Part shown: positions 36,249-44,955 of the stretch, piece by piece
How positions within the stretch are numbered: the first letter of the stretch is position 1
How the letters are laid out: each line of letters starts with the position of its first letter
Assembly: GCF_003007685.1 (NCBI RefSeq)
Contig: NZ_PXNN01000013.1
Coordinates: forward strand, 348,871-412,870
Direction: 5' to 3'
Length of the DNA stretch: 64,000 bases
From: Marinobacter halophilus
GTDB lineage: Bacteria; Pseudomonadota; Gammaproteobacteria; Pseudomonadales; Oleiphilaceae
Translations under genes and position numbers: made by a program
Notes under the pieces: model-generated
The model's input: only the letters and a program-made list of their open reading frames with translations
Told to the model about the DNA's origin: nothing
Databases searched by the model: none

Positions 36249-36683
36249 TTACTTAACCGTGATGGTAATTTTCTCGGACATGACTGGCGGCTTATGGGGG
36301 ATGTGCAGGTGATCGCCCACCAGTAATTGCAAAGTATGCTCGCCCGGAGTCAATTCAAGGGTGGTTTGGGTTTGTCCACCACCAAAGTGAATGTGGTGCT
36401 CATCGGCAGGAATCGGTTGGTCCGATGCCGGTAACTGGTCAACATCCACGAGCAGGTGATGGTGGCCGGTGGCCTCGCGCTCCACGCCCGCCGGGGCTAC
36501 TCCCAGCCCCTCCAGGCCGAACCTCACCGTAACCGGCGAACTCAAGACCTGACCATCAACTGGCGTCACAAAATACACCCCTGCTCCGTCCGGCGCGGGA
36601 GTCGCTCCGTGAACTCCGGAAACCATCGAAGCCACAAGAACAGAGCAAAAGACCAAACGCTGTGCACTATCGATTATGTTCAT
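36249..36683 (-). CDS. DUF4399 domain-containing secreted protein
   Basis: A 144-residue exported protein: signal peptide ending SGVHGA (about 1-24) and a DUF4399 beta-sandwich (VYFVTPVDGQVLSSPVTVRF, GLGVAPAG, GHHHLLVDVDQLPASDQPIP, EHHIHFGGGQTQTTLELTPG). The His clusters (GHHHL, EHHIHFG) would suit metal binding, but function is unknown. The start at 36681-36683 has AAGGAATGGG upstream. Confidence 0.88.
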   Translation of the reverse strand: MNIIDSAQRLVFCSVLVASMVSGVHGATPAPDGAGVYFVTPVDGQVLSSPVTVRFGLEGLGVAPAGVEREATGHHHLLVDVDQLPASDQPIPADEHHIHFGGGQTQTTLELTPGEHTLQLLVGDHLHIPHKPPVMSEKITITVK

Positions 36684-36867
36684 GACCCATTCCTTGAGTG
36701 AGAGAATCATTTTTTAATGGTAGGACAGGTTTCAGGATCTTGCTGACTATCGTCAGTGCCATATGAAATTGCCCTGGAGGGGTTCCGGCACCGAACCAGT
36801 GGCCCGGCTTGCTCAATTGAGGTTTAATGCGCCAGACACTCACTTGCCTGCAAACACGCTTGTCACT

Positions 36868-37830
36868 ATGCACACCGTTATATCGCCCCAGCAAAACGTT
36901 TCTGAAATCGAGATAGAGCAGGCCATCCGCACAGGCATCGAGCGCTATTTCGACGATTGCCGGGCGCGGGTACCGGCGTTTATCGACCGCCATTTCCATT
37001 ACCCCGGTGCCATTGCGACCAATCGGATGGCGCTGGGATGGGACATGTTGCGAGCGCCCGTCAATCTGCTGTGGGCGCCCGTGTACGCCCTGGTATGCCT
37101 GTTAAAAATTCTGACGCCCAAACGAGCAGGCTTGATGTGGTTGCACAACTTTGCAAGTCGTGTCCCTGCTGGTTTAACCACCCGGGTACAACAACACATC
37201 TCGCACCTGATCCTGGTGGACCTGTTGAACGATGGTCAGGAGGGCCCATTGCTGGACCGCTACCTGATTGAGGCGCTGGAGGCAGTCTATGAGCGCCATA
37301 CCCCCGCTCCGACCGATCACCAGCGGTTTACCAAACTGATTGGACCGTTGGTCGCGGACACGCTCAGTCAGTATCGGGTAACCCGAACGGCGTCTGCCGA
37401 CATTACCAACAGTATTTCATGCACGGTGTTGGGCGCGTTTGCGTTCCAGAAGTTTACTCCGGGTGGTATCGGGCTCGGGGTGGTGCTCGCATCCATGGTC
37501 GCAAAGACCCTCGCCGCCCGGGATTTTATTCTGGGTGAAACCATCGGAAGCTGGTATTACAGCTGGTTTCCCCCAGAGCCGTCACTGATGACAACGGTCA
37601 GCGTTATGGTTGCTGTCATGGCCTCCTTGGCGGCGTTTGCTGCTTTGTCCGGTGTTATTTTCGATCCGGTCCAGGCGGCGGTCGGCTTGCATCGTCGGCG
37701 CTTACACAAGCTACTGAACCACCTTCAAAGGGACGTTTCCCTCAGCACGCAAAGCAGCTTTCGCCCGAAAGACCAGTTTGTGGCGCGGATTCTGGACACA
37801 TTCGACATGATCAGATCCGGTTTATTATGA
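36868..37830 (+). CDS. Hypothetical membrane-associated protein (possibly DUF6635)
   Basis: A 320-residue protein. RARVPAFIDRHFHYPGAIAT and NRMALGWDMLRAPVNLLWAP (about 30-75) resemble the DUF6635 opening; two hydrophobic segments near 185-215 and a helix pair at 240-270 (TTVSVMVAVMASLAAFAALS) could be membrane inserted. A basic C-terminal helix (about 275-300) follows. Start is uncertain: ATG at 36868 or in-frame ATG at 36763, neither with a clear ribosome-binding site. Function is unknown. Confidence 0.6.
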   Translation: MHTVISPQQNVSEIEIEQAIRTGIERYFDDCRARVPAFIDRHFHYPGAIATNRMALGWDMLRAPVNLLWAPVYALVCLLKILTPKRAGLMWLHNFASRVPAGLTTRVQQHISHLILVDLLNDGQEGPLLDRYLIEALEAVYERHTPAPTDHQRFTKLIGPLVADTLSQYRVTRTASADITNSISCTVLGAFAFQKFTPGGIGLGVVLASMVAKTLAARDFILGETIGSWYYSWFPPEPSLMTTVSVMVAVMASLAAFAALSGVIFDPVQAAVGLHRRRLHKLLNHLQRDVSLSTQSSFRPKDQFVARILDTFDMIRSGLL

Positions 37831-38081
37831 ACGGTTTGTCGCGGGCCGAATGGATCTGAGTAAATAATTCAAGACTTTGCTATGCAACGCCATTTAATTA
37901 GCGTACTGTCTCGGTCGTTGGAAAGATTTAGCAAAGCATTTCACGAATAAGAACTTTTGTGTTGTCAAACCTCTTGTCCTGTTTCTGATCCTGCACGTTT
38001 TTATATTTCCCGCATATCGCTGATCAACGATCACAACGATCTCTTGACGGCACATTATTGATTAAAATCAGGATAATTATT
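37831..38081 (+). promoter_or_regulatory. Promoter and long leader of the cold-shock gene
   Basis: A 251-base AT-rich spacer before the cold-shock gene. Cold-shock mRNAs of the CspA group usually carry long structured 5' leaders of 100-160 bases that act as thermosensors; the length and T-rich composition here would fit that, but I cannot identify the promoter or cold-box with certainty. Confidence 0.35.
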
Positions 38082-38288
38082 ATGTCTACTATTAAAGGCA
38101 ACGTTAAGTTCTTCAATGAAGCAAAAGGTTTCGGCTTTATTACTCGTGAAGGCGGTGCAGACGTTTTTGTTCATTACAGCTCTATTCAGGGTGGCGGATT
38201 CAAGACTTTGGCCGAAGGCCAGGAAGTTGAATTCAGCGTAACTGAAGGCCAGAAAGGCCCACAGGCTGAGAACGTTATTGGTCTGTAA
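38082..38288 (+). CDS. Cold-shock domain protein (CspA family)
   Basis: A 68-residue nucleic-acid chaperone: [20 protein letters not shown] (RNP1 KGFGFI), then DVFVHYSSI (RNP2 VFVHY) and [20 protein letters not shown]. The whole protein is one OB-fold cold-shock domain. It binds single-stranded RNA/DNA and may be cold-induced or constitutive. The ATG at 38082 follows CAGGATAATTATT. A strong terminator follows 23 bases after the stop. Confidence 0.95.
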   Translation: MSTIKGNVKFFNEAKGFGFITREGGADVFVHYSSIQGGGFKTLAEGQEVEFSVTEGQKGPQAENVIGL

Positions 38289-38311
38289 ATAACAGCCAAT
38301 ACGTAATGAAA

Positions 38312-38338
38312 AAAGGCAGCCTTAGGCTGCCTTTTTTA
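38312..38338 (+). terminator. Rho-independent terminator of the cold-shock gene
   Basis: AAAGGCAGCC-TTA-GGCTGCCTTT followed by TTTTATT, directly after the cold-shock gene. A textbook intrinsic terminator. Confidence 0.93.
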
Positions 38339-38467
38339 TTGGTGTTTGTGTTGTGGATTCACAACAATGTTGTGCCCTCCCCTCCCCTCAGCGTTCGCTA
38401 CCGCAAAGTTTAGCAAAGCTCAGAGACTTACCCTTAGTGTTAGGCGCCGGATTTCTACCGCAGGAAG

Positions 38468-39760
38468 CTAGCTGCCGGCAGTAGATGAGAGGTTGGCTTT
38501 ATTTCGGATGTACTCTGACAGGTTGAAACCCTCAATGGCGTCCGGCAAAGCCTTAGCGATACGGTAAACTTGGCCATCCAGCGTACATGGCTGTTCATTC
38601 AGGTTAAAAACTCGCGCCTCACAGGGGTGACCGTTAGCGTCCAGAACCAGTTCTACGACAGGGGTTAGCCTATTCTCAGGACTGGCGGCCAGTACAATGG
38701 CCACTTCTCCACTGTTTAGCTCTACCAGGCTGCCGGGAGGGTAGATGCCAATCATTCTTATAAATACTTCTACCAATTCGGCGTCGAACTGGGGACCACT
38801 GTTTTTATAAAGCACGCTCAGGGCATTGCTGGCAGGCATGCCTTTTCGATAGACCCGATCGCTGGTCATGGCGTCGTAGGCATCAATTATCGATATAATT
38901 CGCGTGAAATGATCGATGGAGTCGGCTTTCAGGCCAGCGGGGTAGCCCTTTCCGTCCAGTCGCTCATGGTGCGATAAAGCAGCTTGACCGATTTCTGGCT
39001 CAAGCTGATGCTCGGAGTCCAGCAGCTCAAAGCCCAAATGCGGATGCTGGCGCATGATACGCCACTCTTCATCATCCAGAGCACCCGGTTTGTTTAGAAT
39101 AGCCGAAGAAACCCGCATCTTGCCCACATCATGAAGCATGCCGCAAAGGCCTATGGTTTCCAGCTGCTCATCGGCCAGGCCAAGATAGCGACCAAACGCA
39201 ATGGCGAGGATCCCAACCCGGACACAGTGTTCCGCAGTGTAGGCATCCTGGTCACGGACACGAGTTAGCCAAAACATGGCGTTGGCATTATTGGAGATGC
39301 TGTCAATGCAGCTGCGTACGATGTTACGCATGCCCGAAAAATTGGCAACTTCGCGGTCAGCTATGTTTTTGAGAAGACCCGCAACATGATTATAGGCTTG
39401 ACCAAATTGATTGATAGCGTTGGGCAGCTCGATTTCCAGCGGTCTAACTTCCGTAAAAGCGGGTGCTGAACGGGGTGAAACAGACGGCTTGGAACTATCC
39501 GTTTCAACCTGGCCAGCTTCTTCACCTGAAGACGCTACGGTAATAGTGCGACAATACCGTTTTAAGATGGCTAGCTGTTCTTCATTCTCAATCACAAAGC
39601 TCTGGAACAGTACTGGAACTTCATTCCAAGGCCTGTCCAGGGCAGTGACCCGCATTCCAACCTGAGCCTGAAAGCTTAAAATATCCTTGTCCCGATTAAC
39701 GTCCAACCGCTTAATTGTCTTTTGTTCAGGCTTAGATTTAGATTTTCGAAAAAGCGGCAT
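38468..39760 (-). CDS. HD-GYP domain protein (putative cyclic-di-GMP phosphodiesterase) with DUF3391
   Basis: A 430-residue cytoplasmic protein. The N-terminal DUF3391-type segment (about 1-130; IKRLDVNRDKDILSFQAQVG) precedes an HD-GYP domain (about 165-340) with AEHCVRVGILAIAFGRYLGL, GMLHDVGKMRV (HD), HPHLGFELLD, SHHERLDGKGYPAGLK (HHExxDGxGYP) and RIISIIDAYDAMTSDRVYRK. All metal-binding positions look intact, so it should hydrolyse c-di-GMP. A C-terminal segment (about 345-430) is unassigned. With the GGDEF-EAL protein at 57402 it is the second c-di-GMP enzyme of the window. Confidence 0.9.
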   Translation of the reverse strand: MPLFRKSKSKPEQKTIKRLDVNRDKDILSFQAQVGMRVTALDRPWNEVPVLFQSFVIENEEQLAILKRYCRTITVASSGEEAGQVETDSSKPSVSPRSAPAFTEVRPLEIELPNAINQFGQAYNHVAGLLKNIADREVANFSGMRNIVRSCIDSISNNANAMFWLTRVRDQDAYTAEHCVRVGILAIAFGRYLGLADEQLETIGLCGMLHDVGKMRVSSAILNKPGALDDEEWRIMRQHPHLGFELLDSEHQLEPEIGQAALSHHERLDGKGYPAGLKADSIDHFTRIISIIDAYDAMTSDRVYRKGMPASNALSVLYKNSGPQFDAELVEVFIRMIGIYPPGSLVELNSGEVAIVLAASPENRLTPVVELVLDANGHPCEARVFNLNEQPCTLDGQVYRIAKALPDAIEGFNLSEYIRNKANLSSTAGS

Positions 39761-39892
39761 ATTACATTCCGAGTCGTGTCACCACTGCAGACTCAAGATT
39801 ACCTGAATAAATGTTCACTGTTCAGTCATAAAATGTAAAACCTTTAGCGTACTCGCTCCAGATCGGGTAAGCCCGCAAGGAGATGGAACTCA

Positions 39893-40070
39893 ATGGCCAC
39901 CAATCCGCCCTTTTCTCAGGCTTGTGAAAACAACAAATCGCTTATCCTGTAGCAGCTCCACGAGACCTTCGATGCACCAGGGAGAGTATTGGGAGTGGGC
40001 ACAGCAACCGGTTGCGGGCACTCAGAAGTGTCATCGAGTCCAGTTGACATGTCCTGGCCTTCACTGAAGG
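39893..40070 (+). pseudogene. N-terminal remnant of a DUF938 SAM-methyltransferase gene
   Basis: From an ATG at 39893 with AAGGAGATGG upstream the frame reads MATNPPFSQACENNKSLIL, then a TAG stop, then QLHETFDAPGRVLGVGTATG in the same frame, then HSEV and PVDMSWPSL. This follows the DUF938 methyltransferase N-terminus (PFSxACExNKxPIL, xPGRVLEIGSGTGQHAVxF, LPxLxWxPSD) with degraded motif I and the stop codon in the middle. The rest of the gene is gone; the 662-residue gene begins about here. This spans most of the 319-base gap after the HD-GYP gene. Confidence 0.6.
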
Positions 40071-40079
40071 ATGAACAAC

Positions 40080-42068
40080 ATGACTATAAGCAATCAAGAA
40101 CCCGAAACCCCGAACAACGGCCCGTCAGAACAGCTCCTTGAGCAACTCGACGCGGCCATCAGCCGCCTTGCGGAAGCCAATGCCATTCATGGCGTATCGC
40201 CAGTATTCGAGGTGATCGATGCGGTAAAACCCCTGATGTTCAGCCCGGAAGGTCTGGAAGCGCTTTATCAACGCGTGCCTGCCATAGAGTCAGCCAGCTT
40301 TTTTGGTGGCAGCGACTGGGACTATCCCCAGACACTGGTACCCTCCCTGGCCGCACGCACGGTTCGCCACGGGGAACCGGCGGCAACATTGGTTGAAAGC
40401 CTGAGCCAGATTCGCCTTCTGGCGGTGGCCAAAGGCGATTACACTCACGCGTCTATTTCTGCCGAACACGCCCATCATTTCCTCGCCCAGGTACTGGCGA
40501 TGAATCTCGATCTGGTGGCCGGCGATCTCCATGAGAGCGACCGGCTCCGGCACGAACAGCTCGGTTACGCCATTCAGAACCTGTATCACTATCTGCTGCA
40601 GCATCTTGGTTATGAAAACCTGCTGGAACATCTGATCGCCGAAGTCTGGCGGATTCTGGCGCAGCGCCCTGTCCAGGTCGCAGGTGTTAAACACATGGTG
40701 ACCCAGATAGCAGTCTGCCTGGAAAAACCGGGCGCGCTGGGAGGCGAAGTCAGCGACGACGCGGTGCGATTGATTAACGCCGTGTTCAGCCCCACCCAAG
40801 GTTGCCGCGAAGATCCCGGGTTTGAAGTTTACGCTGAACGATTGGCGGAAATGGACGAAGCCACTCTGTTACAGGAAGCGATTGCCTTTGCCGGGGCCAT
40901 GCACTCTACCGGCCTGGTGTCGGCTTACATGCCGGTCTTCATACGTTACCTGCGTGGCCGCTGGAACGAACTGATTCCCACAGCCCTGGGGCTGAGCTAC
41001 ACAGGGGCCGACGCGTTTCATTGCTACCCGGCGTTGATTCATCAACTAATCGACGAAGCCCTGTTTCCAGAGACCAGCCAATGCGCCTACGGTCTGGCCA
41101 TGATGCTCGAGCGGGGCATTCTCTACGCGCCCCCCGTGGCGCCGTCTCTCTGGCGCCAGCTACGCCTGTCGCTCTGCGACGCTGCGGCCAAGAAGATTGT
41201 GGCCGTCTTCGGGAGCAGCCGTTCCCCCGAATGTTTCCTACTCGCCGACGTGCTCAATGTGCTCGGGCGCCCGCTGGGCATCGGACAGGGCAACTACCCC
41301 ACCTGCCAGTCTACGCGCGCTCTGTCTATGTGGGCCTACAACATGCCGTCAGAACTGCTTCGGATCCTGGCGTGGGCGGCGCGGGACGATGAAATCGTGA
41401 TGCGCTTTGAAGGTAACAACATATCCTCGCGGGAACTCGGTGCTGGCCTCGCGTCGGAGCCGCCGGTGGATGTGGATGCGGTCTCCTTGCTGACTGTGCC
41501 GCATCTGGATCGCATCTATTTTGAAATGGGTCGGCGCAGTATTGGCCGTGGAGAAGATCCCCACAAATGGGTCAACGCAGAATTCCACGGCGATCATGTC
41601 GGCCACGGATTTCGCATTGCCGTCGACGTTTTCACCGGCAAGCTGAAAGACTTCGACGGTTTTATCCGCGATTTTTATGCGTCCTATCACCCCTTCTACA
41701 ACGGCAACATCCCGGTCATTAATCCACAACCGGCCGGTATTGCGGTCACCGACAGCGCTACTCGCTTTCTGGGCTGGCACGCCATCACTATCCAAAGGCT
41801 GGCGCTGGATGCGGACAAAATCATGCGCGTCTACTTCTTCAACCCCAACAACGACAGCGGGCAGAACTGGGGCCAAGGCATAGTAACCTCTACCCAGGGC
41901 CACAACGAACGTTTTGGTGAAGCCTCGTTACCGGTAGCGGAGTTCGTATCACGCCTGTATGTCTTTCACTATGACCCGCTCGAAAAGGGTGAGCCGAGCG
42001 ATGTTCCAACCGATGAAGTCAATCGGGCCATGGATCTGGCGAAAGGCAGTTGGGCCGCGGGACGTTAA
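40080..42068 (+). CDS. Large protein of unknown function with possible papain-like C-terminal domain
   Basis: A 662-residue protein with no signal peptide or membrane helix. The N-terminal 390 residues are helix-rich (HASISAEHAHHFLAQVLAMN, LGYAIQNLYHYLLQHLGYEN), like helical-repeat scaffolds. The C-terminal part may be a papain-fold domain: GQGNYPTCQSTRALSMWA has Gln403 and Cys409 six residues apart as in papain, FLGWHAITI gives His567, and VYFFNPNN gives Asn588, followed by a WG (about 597). This is inference from motif spacing; I know no named family. The ATG at 40080 (AAGGA eight bases upstream) is preferred over 40071. Confidence 0.65.
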   Translation: MTISNQEPETPNNGPSEQLLEQLDAAISRLAEANAIHGVSPVFEVIDAVKPLMFSPEGLEALYQRVPAIESASFFGGSDWDYPQTLVPSLAARTVRHGEPAATLVESLSQIRLLAVAKGDYTHASISAEHAHHFLAQVLAMNLDLVAGDLHESDRLRHEQLGYAIQNLYHYLLQHLGYENLLEHLIAEVWRILAQRPVQVAGVKHMVTQIAVCLEKPGALGGEVSDDAVRLINAVFSPTQGCREDPGFEVYAERLAEMDEATLLQEAIAFAGAMHSTGLVSAYMPVFIRYLRGRWNELIPTALGLSYTGADAFHCYPALIHQLIDEALFPETSQCAYGLAMMLERGILYAPPVAPSLWRQLRLSLCDAAAKKIVAVFGSSRSPECFLLADVLNVLGRPLGIGQGNYPTCQSTRALSMWAYNMPSELLRILAWAARDDEIVMRFEGNNISSRELGAGLASEPPVDVDAVSLLTVPHLDRIYFEMGRRSIGRGEDPHKWVNAEFHGDHVGHGFRIAVDVFTGKLKDFDGFIRDFYASYHPFYNGNIPVINPQPAGIAVTDSATRFLGWHAITIQRLALDADKIMRVYFFNPNNDSGQNWGQGIVTSTQGHNERFGEASLPVAEFVSRLYVFHYDPLEKGEPSDVPTDEVNRAMDLAKGSWAAGR

Positions 42069-42086
42069 AGAACCGGCTGCTGGCTT

Positions 42087-42527
42087 TCAACCAATACCTT
42101 TCGATTGCAGCCACTGACTGATCTGCGCCTGGTTCATGGCACCGCTCTGGCGGGCCACTTCCCGGCCATTCTGAAACAGGATCAGGGTGGGTATGCTGCG
42201 AATACCAAACTGACCAGCCGGCCCAGGGGATTGTTCCGTGTTCAGCTTGGCAAAACGCACTTTACCCCTCCAGGCTTTCGCAGCCTGCTCGAACTGGGGT
42301 GCCATCATCTTGCAGGGGCCGCACCAGCTGGCCCAGAAGTCCACCAGCACCGGCACATCACTGCGCCCGGTATGAGCAGCAAAGCTCTGGTCATTCAATT
42401 CCAGAACCTGATCCGGCCACAACGGCTGTTTGCAGGCACCGCAATTGCCGCCGTATGACAGTTTATCTGCGGGTACGCGATTTACTTTGTGGCAATGGGG
42501 GCACACGAGGTGTCGAATGTTAGTCAT
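42087..42527 (-). CDS. trxC: Thioredoxin 2 (TrxC)
   Basis: A 146-residue thioredoxin with the N-terminal zinc-binding extension of TrxC: LVCPHCHKVNRVP and GGNCGACKQPLW (two CxxC pairs, about 9-12 and 29-32). The thioredoxin domain has the WCGPCK active site in DFWASWCGPCKMMAPQFEQA (about 63-82) and IRSIPTLILFQNG with the cis-Pro. It reduces cytoplasmic disulfides, usually as part of oxidative stress responses. It converges with the 662-residue gene, 18 bases from its stop. Confidence 0.96.
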   Translation of the reverse strand: MTNIRHLVCPHCHKVNRVPADKLSYGGNCGACKQPLWPDQVLELNDQSFAAHTGRSDVPVLVDFWASWCGPCKMMAPQFEQAAKAWRGKVRFAKLNTEQSPGPAGQFGIRSIPTLILFQNGREVARQSGAMNQAQISQWLQSKGIG

Positions 42528-42759
42528 GATTGATCCGTCTCTGATTCGCTGGTTGTAGTAATGATCAGGGCAAATGGAGAGAAATCAAGCGGCGAGCCTT
42601 AGCGCCATAATGGGTCACGACTACGCTTCGGCACTGGCTCCTTAGTTCACTAGCGCACCGACTGACCAACTCCCTCAGCGTAGGTTAGAAGCTCATCCTG
42701 AATGCCAGCTTTCTTGGCTATTCAGTGTTCCTGACACCTCAGACCCGAAAGGGAGTCCT

Positions 42760-43305
42760 ATGAAAAAGCTACATTCACTCCTGTTTTATGCATTGCTCAC
42801 ACCCACCATCACCCTGGGTTCCGGACATTTGCTCGCCGCACAAGGCAGTAGCGAGGATACCGATTTGGGCGAGCAGAGCATGGGCCACGATGCGGACCCC
42901 GCAACGCAGAGCCCTGAGCACGACAAAAAGGTTATTAAGTCCAAATACAATACTGCTGAGCCAGCGGGTCAGAACACAGGCGCCCAGGCTGGCACGCAGA
43001 ACAGGGACAACATGGCATCGCCGCCGGCAAATGGCATAGCGGCGAGCGACTTGATCGGTGCTGAACTCAAAACCACGGGTGACCAGAGTGTGGGCGAGAT
43101 CAGTGACCTGATCATTGGCCAGGATGGCAAGGTCGCGGCTGTTGTCGTCAACGTCGGCCAATACCTGGGTATGGGTGAGAAACACGTCGCCATCGATTGG
43201 AACGCAGTAAAGATGTCCGGCAACCCTGATGATCGGGAGCTGCGGGTCGAGATGACCGGTGAGGAGCTACAATCTGCGCCGAGTTATGAGAAGTCGGAGC
43301 GCTAA
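42760..43305 (+). CDS. Secreted PRC-barrel domain protein (second copy type)
   Basis: A 181-residue exported protein: signal peptide MKKLHSLLFYALLTPTITLG ending LLAA (about 1-28), a polar low-complexity linker (about 30-85), then a PRC-barrel (about 88-170; ASDLIGAELKTTGDQSVGEI, SDLIIGQDGKVAAVVVNVGQ, YLGMGEKHVAIDWN). It has the same general plan as the PRC protein at 30450 but no W-repeat tail. The ATG follows GAAAGGGAGTCCT. Function is unknown. Confidence 0.82.
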   Translation: MKKLHSLLFYALLTPTITLGSGHLLAAQGSSEDTDLGEQSMGHDADPATQSPEHDKKVIKSKYNTAEPAGQNTGAQAGTQNRDNMASPPANGIAASDLIGAELKTTGDQSVGEISDLIIGQDGKVAAVVVNVGQYLGMGEKHVAIDWNAVKMSGNPDDRELRVEMTGEELQSAPSYEKSER

Positions 43306-43323
43306 ATCAGTATTCGACGGGCT

Positions 43324-43416
43324 GCGAGGCATCAACCACCTCGACCACCGCCGGGCGCATGGCCATGTAAGCGAAAAACATACCGCCAACCCAGATCACG
43401 GCAGAGAGAAATGCAG
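43324..43416 (-). pseudogene. Duplicated internal fragment of a CopD-family gene
   Basis: On the minus strand this 93-base piece reads SAVIWVGGMFFAYMAMRPAV then VEVVDASQ. It is nearly identical in DNA to 53704-53790, part of the intact CopD-family gene at 53358-53813, which reads SAVIWVGGMFFAYMAMRLAV then VEVIDASQ. The copy is cut on both sides (no start, frame lost after DASQ). It is a segmental duplication or a remnant of a paralogue. Confidence 0.8.
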
Positions 43417-43442
43417 CAATGGTTCAAGGTACATCGATGGAG

Positions 43443-43479
43443 AAAAGTCCCGGCCCGGTTATCCGGGGCCGGCACTTTT
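43443..43479. terminator. Bidirectional terminator hairpin
   Basis: AAAAGT-CCCGGCCCGG-TTAT-CCGGGGCCGG-CACTTTT forms a strong, nearly perfect stem with A and T runs at both ends, between the plus-strand PRC gene (plus the CopD fragment) and the minus-strand GDPD gene, whose stop is 13 bases away. Confidence 0.8.
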
Positions 43480-43491
43480 CATGCAGACATT

Positions 43492-44757
43492 TTAGAGGTT
43501 CATGCAGCTAGCATAGTAACTTGTCGTGGCTGGCCAGTCGGAAAAAATACCGATAACGCCCACCTCCTTTGCCAGCACATCGATCACCTTAAACGTATCG
43601 CCATCATTGTTGATCGCGTCGGTGATGGTCTGGTGATACCAGCCCCCACCTTCTGCCAAAGGACCGCTCCGCTCAACTGTCCAGGCGATGAGATCAAGCC
43701 CGGCAGTGTTCGCGTTCTCTGCGTATTCCGATGGCACGATCTCCTGCTGGCCATTCAGGGTCAACATTTTCCAGAGCGCTGGGGCAAGAATGTTCACGCC
43801 CTGAGCCGCAAGGCCTTCCATGTAGGCCAAGGAAACGTTTTCTGGATCGTTGGGTTTTTGGTCAAGGAAAACCGCCTGCTCACCGAAAGCTGGCGTTTTG
43901 TTTATCCAGTACAGAATGTCGTCCAGTTTGAACGATTGGGGCCAGACGTCTTCCGGTGGTACCCCGGCATTGATGTAGTCCTGAATCATCTGCCGGGCAT
44001 AATCCTCTTGAGTATACTGTTCCTGGTTTGGACCGGTGAAGGGCATCGGCACCACTGGTGTTTTCAACTCTGGCGTAAACTTCATCCCCAGCTCTTTCAG
44101 CAATGAGATGCTTTCCTGATGAGTCATTAAGGTGCCATCAGTGGCGTACAGGTCCGTTCTCCAGGCCGCAGTGCCAGCCATATAATCCTCGACGTTGGTG
44201 GCCTTAGGGTTGAAGGCATCCATTTTGCCCCGGAGAGTCTTGAACTCGGCCAGGGTAATGTCACTGGTTCGGCATTCTGCCTGAGCCTGCGTGCCGGAGG
44301 CTGCATCGGCAGGAACAAACGGCTGGGTGCACTTCTCGGCCAGTTCTGTGGCGAGAATGTTAGTGGTGGTGTGCAGGTCATTCTGCGCATGCCGGCAGAC
44401 CAGCTCCAGGTCCTTAGTAAAGGCAACATCACACTCGACGATGCCTGCGCCCATCTTTACAGCGGCAACGTATGACTCTCGGGTATGCTCAGGGAACTGC
44501 AAAGGTGCTCCCCTGTGGCCTATGGAAAAAGTGCTGGAACGGAAGGGCCCGCTTTCGCACGCCTGGAGCGTTGATTTCAACTCGCCCTCGTCCATGTCAT
44601 TAACCAGGTAGAAAGGCCGCGGACCCAGCTGAACTGAATGGTCACCAACTTCCGACTGATCCGGAGAGGTTGTAGGAGATGGCTCGTCATTATTATCGTC
44701 ATTGCAGCCGGCCAGAAGCGCAAAAACCATTAGAGGCCAGATCAAACGTTGTTTCAT
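43492..44757 (-). CDS. Glycerophosphodiester phosphodiesterase lipoprotein
   Basis: A 421-residue secreted enzyme of the GDPD family. Lipobox LLAGC with Cys18. The catalytic His-Arg is in [20 protein letters not shown] (about 78-97), the metal-binding Glu-x-Asp in [18 protein letters not shown] (about 106-123, with the second catalytic His), and [12 protein letters not shown] carries the later Glu. It cleaves glycerophosphodiesters to sn-glycerol-3-phosphate and an alcohol, likely at the outer membrane or in the periplasm. AAAAGGATTTTTCGC precedes the ATG at 44755-44757. Confidence 0.9.
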   Translation of the reverse strand: MKQRLIWPLMVFALLAGCNDDNNDEPSPTTSPDQSEVGDHSVQLGPRPFYLVNDMDEGELKSTLQACESGPFRSSTFSIGHRGAPLQFPEHTRESYVAAVKMGAGIVECDVAFTKDLELVCRHAQNDLHTTTNILATELAEKCTQPFVPADAASGTQAQAECRTSDITLAEFKTLRGKMDAFNPKATNVEDYMAGTAAWRTDLYATDGTLMTHQESISLLKELGMKFTPELKTPVVPMPFTGPNQEQYTQEDYARQMIQDYINAGVPPEDVWPQSFKLDDILYWINKTPAFGEQAVFLDQKPNDPENVSLAYMEGLAAQGVNILAPALWKMLTLNGQQEIVPSEYAENANTAGLDLIAWTVERSGPLAEGGGWYHQTITDAINNDGDTFKVIDVLAKEVGVIGIFSDWPATTSYYASCMNL

Positions 44758-44955
44758 TGCGAAAAATCCTTTTAGTCAATGGAGGCGATCTCGGATTACA
44801 CCAAAGACAATAGGGCAAAGATAAGACGATAATATGACTGTTTCGAGTAGCGGCGCCGGGATAGAAGTAGAACACGTTGCCGAGATGTTCAATGCGTCTG
44901 AGGCCTCGGGACGCATTTTGCTGCGAGTGTCTGCGATAACGCCGATTTTTAATGC

